Shown here in pieces: positions 55,240 to 64,000 of a stretch of DNA of 64,000 nucleotides. A model generated the notes under the pieces. It saw only the letters and a list, made by a program, of their open reading frames with translations. It searched no databases and was not told where the DNA came from. How positions within the stretch are numbered: the first letter of the stretch is position 1; every line of letters starts with the position of its first letter. The stretch is from Canna indica. Taxonomy: Eukaryota > Streptophyta > Magnoliopsida > Zingiberales > Cannaceae. The stretch lies in assembly GCA_034359265.1 (NCBI GenBank), contig CP136891.1, forward strand, positions 63,464,001 through 63,528,000, in the 5' to 3' direction. The position numbers and the translations under genes are program-made.

Positions 55240-57284
55240 AAAAAATTTTAGTCGTTTCAATGTATTCTCCTCTCATTACAAAGTCGTCTCATCTTGTTTG
55301 CAGGGAACATACTAGATAAAATTAGCTATATCTGACTCTTTGGAACTTAGATTGACCTAATTTTAATGCAAATAATAGTTAATAACATAAGCTAAGATTT
55401 ATAAGAAGCTCACTTTGCCAAATTCTGTCTCTAAGTGGCCTAAAATGAGGAGTCGAAACTGGGCAAAGATTTTGCCCTAATTCTTGAGCAGCACACATTA
55501 TCATCGAACAGTCCATGGTAATTTGACTATAACTTCTTCCATGTAAGTCAGAATTGAGTGAAACTTAATTCATATTAAAGTTAACACACATGGACACAAT
55601 ATTCATGCAAATTTCTAAGCCTAGTTATGTTTATATCTGTCATGAAATTGGTCTCTAACATAGGAAAATAAAATTGTCTAAAAATTAGAATTGGTTAGAA
55701 TTTAATTGAGTAGTACTAGGATATTTGGCTAGAACATCTCTTCTAGAACTCGGAATTGAGTAATTCTTGATTCTTTAGAAAGCCAAGACATAGAGGGTCA
55801 AATCTTGTGAAGAAACCCTAGCAAAATTATATCATTTTAATGGCCTAATCTGCACCTTAATTATGGTCCAAAAAATTGCCTAGAGTATTTAGTTATAACT
55901 ATGTGCAAATAAAAAAAAAAGAATTTTGAGTAAGACATGAATCATAGGTAGAATTTTAAGAGTATCTAATGACCTGAATTCCTTTCATTTAAAGTTAGAG
56001 ATAATTAGCGAATGACCCATCGTTGAAGGACATTTTTTGTAGTGTTTTGTGTCATTCTAGAAGTAGGAGCTCCTCCCTTCTTTTTCTTGGGCAAAAAATT
56101 TTTAGCCGTTTCAATTTATTCTCCTCTCATTACAAAGTCATCTCATCTTGTTTGGAGGAAATTTTTTCATTTCAATGTATTTGATGGTTCCACGTAAGAA
56201 AAAATTTCAGAAGGGGGAGAGTAGCAAGAAGATACCTTATTTACTTTCTTTCTTTCTTTTTTATGTAATTTCTCTCTCATCTTTTTGATAGTCGTTGTAC
56301 CCTTGATGACTTTTGATCAAAGGAATGACAATATCTATTTTCTCACATAATTTTCACGGAGCTAAAGCTAAAAAGAAGATTGTATCCCGACCATTAGTAA
56401 CTATGTTCGTTATTTTTTTTAATTGTTGTTGAGCCATTTACAAATATTTCATATATTGGTTATTATTTTTCATTTAATGGTTTGTAGGATATTTCTGATT
56501 TTACTATGAATGTTGATGTGAATTGGAGAAATCTTTTTTAAACTAAGATACAATAGCAAAATGAAGATATTTTGATATGTTATTTAATGTCTACTGTTAC
56601 AGCATGTATAGTAGTTGTCTTAGTTGAGTTGATTTTCCTTGTATATTTATCATAGTTATATGACCTAATTTAAAGTTATTTTCCTTAGTTGTAGCTTTTT
56701 TAATTGTATATATATCTATGACTTAAAGAGAATAAAATATCAAATGATTATTCTCTCTTGTGTGTTTCATTAACATGGTACCAAAGTTAGTTTTGTCTCA
56801 ATTAGCAAATATTGCTACTACAAATACAGCTTCTCAGAAGTTCGTCATGGTTTCTGCCGAGGAATATGCAAAATTCATTAGGTATCAACTATTTGAAAGT
56901 TTTACCTATCACTAGTGTTGCAGGTCAAGGAAAACAATGACATAACATAATTCTAGAAAGTAGGAACATACTAGATAAAATTAACTATATCTGACTCTTT
57001 GGAACTTAGATTGACCTAATTCAAGTTCCAAATGAAAGTTAATAATATAAGTAAATATTCATAAGAAGCATACTTTGCCAAATTATGTCTCTAAGTGGCC
57101 GAAAATGTGGACTCGACACTGGGCATAGATTTTGCCTTGATTCTTGATCTGCACACATTATCATCGAACAATCCATGGTAATTTGACTATAACATTTTTC
57201 CTGTAATTCAGAATTTAGTAAAACTTGATTCATATTAAAGTTAAGACACTTGAACACAACATCCATAAAGAATTCTAAGCCTAG

Positions 57285-57330
57285 TTATATGCCTAATTGG
57301 CATGAAATTATATGCCTAATTGGCATGAAA
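57285..57330 (+). repeat. 23-bp tandem duplication in an array monomer
   Basis: ttatatgcctaattggcatg plus aaa occurs twice in a row (57285-57307 and 57308-57330), followed directly by 'gctaagacatag', so about 150 bp of normal monomer is missing here. Confidence 0.9.
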
Positions 57331-57889
57331 GCTAAGACATAGAGGATCAAATCTTGTGAAGAAACTCTAGAAAAATTATATCATTTTATGGCCTAATCTG
57401 CTCCTCAATTCTGGTCTAGAAAACTACTTTGAGTATTTAGTTATAACTATGTGCAAATAATAATAAAAAAAGAATTTTGAGTAAGAAATGAATCATAGGT
57501 AGCATTTTAAGAGTCTCTTACGATATGAATTCCATTTGTTTAAACTTAAAGACAATTAGCGAATGACCCATCATTGAAAGATATTTTTTGTAGTGTTTTG
57601 TGCCATTTCTAGAAGTAGGAGCTCCTCCCTTCTTTTTCTTGGGCAAAAATATTTTAGTCGTTTCATTGTATTCTCCTCTCATTACAAAGTAATCTCATCT
57701 TTTTTGCAGGAAATTTTTTTATTGAACCCGACTTGCACCAGTATTTGATGGTTCCACGCAAGAAAAAATTTCAAAAGGGGGAGAGTAGCAAGAAGATACC
57801 TTATTTACTTTTTTTCATGTAATTTCACTATCAACTTTTTGATAGTCGTTGTCCCATTGATGTCTTTTGATTAAAGACATGACAATAAC

Positions 57890-60700
57890 CCATTAGATCG
57901 ACTTAATTCTAGCGCCAAATGAAAGTTATGATATAAGCTAAGATTCATAAGCAGACTACTTTTTCAAATTTGTCTCTAAGAGTCATAAAAAGTGGACTCG
58001 AAATTGGGCATTGATTATGCCTATATTCTTGACCTGCACACATTATCATCGAACAATCAATGGTAATTTGACTACAACTTCTTCCCTGTAAATCAGAATT
58101 GAGTGAAACATAATTCATATTAAAGTTAAGACACAGGGACACAACATCCATATAGAGTTCTAAGCCTAGTTATGTGCCTAACTGGTATAAAATTGGTCTC
58201 TAACATAGGACAACAAAACTATCCATAAGCTAAAATTGGATAGAATTTAATATAGTAGTACGGGAAAATTTGGCTACAACGTCCCTTCTAGAACTCAGAA
58301 TTGAGTAATTCTTGATTCTTTAGAAAACTAAGACATAGAGGATCAAATCTTGTGAAGAAACCCTAGCAAATAAAAAAAAGGAGAATTTTGAGTAAAAAAT
58401 GAATCATCGGTAGCATTTTAAGAGTCTCTAATGACATGAATTCCATTCGTTTAAACTTAAAGACAATTAGCGAATGACCCATCGTTGAAAGTCATTTTTT
58501 GTAGTGTTTTGTGCCATTTCAAGACGTAGGAGCTCCTCCCTTTTTTTTCTTGGGCAAAAAGATTTTAGTCGTTTCATTGTATTCTCCTCTCATTACAAAG
58601 CCATCTCATCTTGTTTGTAGGGAATTTTTTTATTGAACCCGACTTGCACCGGTATTTGATGGTTCCACGCAAGAAAAAATTTCAGAAGGGGGAGAGTAAC
58701 AAGAAGATACCTTATTTACTTTTTTTTCCATGTAATTTCGCTATCAACTTTTTGATAGCCGTTGTCCCATTGATGACTTTTGATCAAAGACATGACAATA
58801 ACCCCTTTTCTCACAAAAGCATGACAATAACCCATTAGATTGACCTAATTCTAGTGCCAAATGAAAGTTATGATATAAGCTAAGATTCATAAGCAGACTA
58901 CTTTTCCAAATTTGTATCTAAGTGGCACAAAAAGTGAACACGAAATTGGGCATAGATTTTGCCCATATTCTTGAGCTGCACAAATTATCATCGAACAATC
59001 CATGGTAATTTGACTACAACTTCTTCCCCGTAAGTCAGAATTGAGTGAAACATGATTCATATTAAAATTAAGACATAGGGACAAAACATCCATACATAGT
59101 TCTAAGCCTAGTTATGTGCCTAACTGGTATGAAATTGGTCTCTAACATGGGATAACAAAATTAACCATAAACTAGAACTGGATAGAATTTAATATAGTAG
59201 TACGGGAAAATTTGACTATAACGTCCCTTCTAGAACTCAGAATTGAGTAATTCTTGATTCTTTAGAAAGCTAAGACATAGAGGATCAAATCTTGTGAAGA
59301 GACCCTAGCAAAATTATGTCATTTTAATGGCCTAATCTGCATCGAAATTCTGTTCCAGAAAATTGCCTAGAGTATATTTAGTTATAACTATGTGCAAATA
59401 AAAAAAAAAGAATTTTGAGTAAGAAATGAATCATAGGTAGCATTATAAGAGTCTCTAATGACATGAATTCCATTCGTTTAAACTTAAAGACAATTAGTGA
59501 ATGACCCATTCGTTGAAAGACATTTTTTGTAGTGTTTTGTGCCATTTCTAGAATTAGGAGCTCCTCCCTTCTTTTTCTTGGGCAAAAAGATTTTAGTCGT
59601 TTAATTGTATTCTCCTCTCATTACAAAGCCATCTCATCTTATTTGCAGGGAATTTTTTTATTGAACCCGACTTGCACCAGTATTTGATGGTTCCAAACAA
59701 GAAAAAATTTCAGATGGGGGAGAGTAGCAAGAAGATACCTTATTTACTTTTTTTTTCGTGTAATTTCACTATCAACTTTTTGATAGTCGTTGTCCCATTG
59801 ATGACTTTTGATAAAAGGCATGACAATAACCCCTTTTCTCACAAAGGCATGGCAATAACCCATTAGATTGACCTAATTTTAGTGTCAAATGAAAGTTATA
59901 ATATAAGTTAAGATTCATAAGCAGACTACTTTTCCAAATTTGTCTCTAAGAGTCATAGATTGTGGACTCGAAATTGGACATAGATTTTGCTCATATTCTT
60001 GAGCTGCACACACTATCATCGAATAATCCATGGTAATTTGACTACAACTTCTTCCCTGTAAGTCAGAATTGAGTGAAACATGATTCATATTAAAGTTAAG
60101 ACACGGGGACAAAACATCCATACAGAGTTCTAAGCCTAGTTATGTGCCTAACTGGTATGAAATTATGTTATTTTAATGGTCTAATCTGCATCAAAATTCT
60201 GTTCCAGAAAATTGCCTAGAGTGTATTTAGTTATAACTATGTGCAAATAAATAAATAAAAGAGAATTTTGAGTAAGAAATGAATCATATGTAGAATTTTA
60301 AGAGTCTCTAGTGACATGAATTCCATTCGTTTAAACTTAAAGACAATTAGCGAATAACCCATCGTTGAAAGACATTTTTTGTAGTGTTTTGTGTCATTTC
60401 TAGAATAAGGAGCTCCTCCCTTCTTTTTCTTGGGCAAAAAGATTTTAGTCGTTTAATTGTATTCTCCTCTCATTACAAAGCCATCTCATCTTATTTGCAG
60501 AGAATTTTTTTATTGAACCTGACTTGCACCAGTATTTGATGGTTCCAAACAAGAAAAAATTTCAGAAGAGGGAGAGTAGCAAGAAGATACCTTATTTACT
60601 TTTTTTTCATGTAATTTCGCTATCAACTTTTTGATAGTCGTTGTCCCATTGATGACTTTTGACAATAACCCCTTTTCTCACAAAGGCATGACAATAACTC
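57890..60700 (+). repeat. Short monomer variants (0.83-1.04 kb)
   Basis: At 57891, 58831, 59861 and 60700 the sequence passes directly from 'gacaataacc' of the exon part to '(c/t)cattagattgacctaatt' of the middle part, skipping the LTR/gag segment. The identical junction in four consecutive monomers means that one deleted form was amplified. Confidence 0.8.
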
Positions 60701-63700
60701 ATTAGATTGACCTAATTTTAGTGTCAAATGAAAGTTATGATATAAGCTAAGATTCATAAGCAGACTACTTTTCCAAATTTATCTCTAAGAGTCATAAAAA
60801 GTGGACTCGAAATTGGACATAGATTTTGCCCATATTCTTGAGCTGCACACATTATCATCGAACAATCCATGGTAATTTGACTACAACTTCTTCCCTGTAA
60901 GTCAGAATTGAGTGAAACATGATTCATGTTAAAGTTAAGACACGGGGACAAAACATCCATACAGAGTTCTAAGCCTAGTTATGTGCCTAACTGGTATGAA
61001 ATTGGTCTCTAACATAGGACAACAAAACTATCCATAAGCTAGAACTGGATAAAATTTAATATAGTAGTACGGGAAAATTTGCCTATAACGTCCCTTCTAG
61101 AACTCAGAATTGAGTAATTTTTTATTCTTTGGAAAGCTAAGACATAGAGGATCAAATCTTGTGAAGAAACCTTAGAAAAATTATATCATTTTAATGGCCT
61201 AATATGCATCGAAATTCTATTCCAGAAAACTGCCTAGAGTATATTTAGTTATAACTATGTGCAAATAAAAAAAAAGAAGAATTTTGAGTAAGAAATGAAT
61301 CATAGGTAGCATTTTAAGAGTCTCTAATGACTTGAATTCCTTTCATTTAAAGTTAAAGATAATTAGCGACTCACCCATAGTTGAAGAAAATTTTTGTATT
61401 ATTTTGTGTCATTTCTAAAAGTAAGAGCTCCTCCCTTCTTTTTCTTGGGCAAAAAGATTTTAGTCGTTTCAATGTATTCTCCTCTCATTACAAAGTCATC
61501 TCATCTTATTTGCAGGGAATTTTTTCATTGAACTCGGCTTGCACCAGTATTTGATTGTTCCACACAAGAAAAAATTTTAGAAGGGAGAGAGTAGCAAGAA
61601 GATACCTTATTACTTTCTTTTTTCATGTAATTTGGCTATCAACTTTTTGATAGTCGTTGTCCCCTTGATGACTTTTGATCAAAGGCATGACAATAACCCA
61701 TTTTTCTCACATGATTTTCACGGAGCTAAAGCTAAAGAGAAGATCGTATCCCGACCATTACTAACTAAGTTCACTATTTTTTATAATTATTTTTGAGCAT
61801 TTTACAAATATTTCATATTTGTTGTCTTAGTTGAGTTGGCTTTCCTTGTATATTTAGCATAGGCATATGACTTAATTTGTAGCTATTTTCTTTAGTTGTA
61901 GTTTTTTTATTTGTGTATATATCTATGACTTATAGAGAATAAAATATCAAAAGATTATTCTCTTTTGTGTGTTTCATTAACATGGTATCGAGTTGGTTTT
62001 GATTCAATTAGCAAATATTGCTACTACCAATATACCTTCTCAGAAGTTTGTCATGGTTTCTGCCAAGTAATATGCAAAATTCACTAAGTATCAACTCTTT
62101 GAAAGCTATACCTATCACTAGTGTTGCTAGGTCAAGGAATACAATGACATAACATAATTCTGGAAAGTAGAAACATACTAGATAAAATTTGCTATATCTG
62201 GCTCTTTGGAACTTAGAATGACCTAATTCTAGTGTCAAATGAAAGTTATGATATAAGCTAAAATTCATAAGCAGACTACTTTTCCAAATTTTGTCTCTAA
62301 GTGGCATGAAAAGTGGACTCAAAATTGGGCATAGATTCTGCCCATATTCTTGAGCTGCACACATTATCATCGAACAATCCATGATAATTTGACTTCAACT
62401 TCTTCCCTGTAAGTCAAAATTGAGTGAAACTTGATTCATATTAAAGTTAAGACACAAGGACACAACTTCATTACAGAGTTCTAAGCGTAGTTATGTGCCT
62501 AACTGGTATGAAATTGGTCTCTTACATAGGACAATAAAATTGTCGATAAGTTGAAACTGGTTAGAATTTAATATAATAGTATGGGACAATTTGGCTATAA
62601 CTTCCCTTCTAGAACTCAGAATTGAGTAATTCTTGATTTTTAGAAAGCTAAGACATAGAGGATCAAATCTTGTGAAGAAACCCTAGCAAAATTATGTCAT
62701 TTTAATGGCCTAGTCTACACATCAATTCTGGTCCAAAAAATTACCTAGAGTATATTTAGTTATAACTATGTGCAAATAAAAAGAAGAAGAATTTTGAGTA
62801 AGAAATGAATCATGTGTAGCATTTGAAGAGTCTCTAATGACTTGAATTCCTTCCATTTAAAGTTAAAGATAATTAGCGAATCACCCATCGTTGAAGGAAA
62901 TATTTTGTAGTGTTTTGTGTCATTTCTAGAAGTAGGAGCTCCTCCCTTCTTTTTCTTGGGCAAAAAGATTTTAGTCGTTTCAATGTATTCTCCTCTCATT
63001 ACAAAGTCATCTCATCTTGTTTGCAGGGAATTTTTTCATTGAACCCGGTTTGCACCAGTATTTGACTGTTCCACACAAGAAAAAAATTTAGAAGGGGGAG
63101 AGTAGCAAGAAGATATCTTATTTACTTTCTTTTTTCATGTAATTTCGCTATCAACTTTTTCATAGTCGTTGTCCCCTTGATTACTTTTAATTAATGGCAT
63201 GACAATAATCCCTTTTCTCACATAATTTTCACGGAGCTAAAGCTAAAGAGAAGATTGTATCCTGACCATTAGTAACTAAGTTTGCTATTTTTTAAATTAT
63301 TGTTGAGTCTTTTACAAATATTTCATATGTTGATTATTATTTTTCATTTAATGGTTTGTAGGATATTTCTGATTTTACTCTGAATGTTGGGGTGGATTAG
63401 AGGAACCTCTTTGAAACTAAGATACAATAGCAAAATGAAGATACTTTTATATGTTACTTAGTGTCTACTATTACAACATGTATATTTGTTGTCTTAGTTG
63501 AATTGACTTTCCTTTTATATTTAGCACAGGCATATGACCTAATTCGTAGCTATTTTCTTTAGTTGTAGCTTTTTAATTGTATATATATCTATGACTTATA
63601 GAGAATAAAATATCAAAAGATTATTTTCTCTTCTGTGTTTCATTAACATGGTATGAGAGTTGGTTTTGACTCAATTAGCAAATATTGCTACTACCAATAT

Positions 63701-64000
63701 AGCTTCTCAGAAGTTCGTCATGGTTTCTGTCGAGGAATATGCAAAATTCACTAAGTATCAACTCTTTGAAAGCTTTACCTATCACTAGTGTTGCTAGGTC
63801 AAGAAATACAATGACATAACATAATTCTGAAAAGTAAAAACATACTAGATAAAATTAGTTATATTTGGCTCTTTGGAACTTAGATTGACCTAATTCTAGT
63901 GTCAAATGAAAGTTAATAATATAAGCTAAGATTCATAAGAAGCCTACTTTGCCAAATTCTGTCTCTAAGTGGCCTAAAATGAGGACTCGAAACTGGGCAT

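Larger units (their letters stand above)
47700..64000 (+). repeat. Chimeric tandem array, monomer about 1.67 kb
   Basis: At least ten complete or partial monomers. 'caacatgta' marks the start at 47712, 49381, about 50863, 56601 (cagcatgta) and 63474; full monomers are 1.67 kb (47712 to 49381). Monomer order: copia LTR end; 'ggtatcagagtt' primer-site remnant; gag-linker remnant (SAEEYAKFTKYQ); a long non-coding part with 'gattcataagcagactac' and 'cttgagctgcacacattatc'; then an intron-exon-intron segment homologous to 41045-41581. Short monomers lacking the LTR part occur at 57890-60700. It continues past the window edge. Confidence 0.85.

Overview
This is gene-poor nuclear DNA from a flowering plant. 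The evidence is a plant-type Ty3/gypsy element of the Tekay/Del kind, Sire-like Ty1/copia LTRs, plant L1-type LINEs, CACTA, PIF/Harbinger and Mutator-type MITEs, and remnants of plant-style intron-containing genes. I cannot name the species. I see no intact functional gene, no tRNA or rRNA gene and no CRISPR array. Almost everything is transposon, dispersed or tandem repeat, or gene debris.

Layout. 1-2134: two Sire-type LTRs facing opposite ways; the second is a solo LTR with a 5-bp target duplication. 2135-3543: spacer, then a 5'-truncated LINE with a 10-bp target duplication. 3544-13351: very AT-rich DNA with large internal duplications, a CACTA hairpin MITE (7238-7576) and a small solo LTR (8688-8905). 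13357-30483: a minus-strand Tekay-like gypsy element with LTRs of about 2.65 kb and degraded, gag-deleted coding DNA, carrying a nested plus-strand Sire-like copia element (19533-27761). 30905-35346: a second LINE, split by a PIF/Harbinger-type element (32130-34357) that carries three exons of a plant membrane-protein gene. 35350-38030: AT-rich tandem repeats and a hAT-like remnant. 38040-45940: a GC-rich island followed by exon-like fragments, interrupted by a 2.7-kb inverted duplication that holds four tandem palindromes and a MITE, then a cystatin-like two-exon fragment and a pseudogene. 46363-47240: another LTR-like remnant. 47700-64000: a tandem array with a monomer of about 1.67 kb, running off the right edge and interrupted by a partial gypsy LTR and a Mutator-type hairpin MITE.

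The parts that go beyond ordinary repeat annotation are these. (1) The right-hand array is chimeric: each full monomer joins a copia LTR end, primer site and gag-linker remnant to an intron-exon-intron segment also found at 41.0-41.6 kb. (2) The palindromic gene-fragment locus at 41-44 kb. (3) The gene-carrying PIF/Harbinger element. (4) The U3 of the copia LTRs, which holds spaced GGTCGACC-type palindromic modules whose copy number changes in exact 12-bp steps. None of these is shown to be a functional system; they are structural observations that can be tested.
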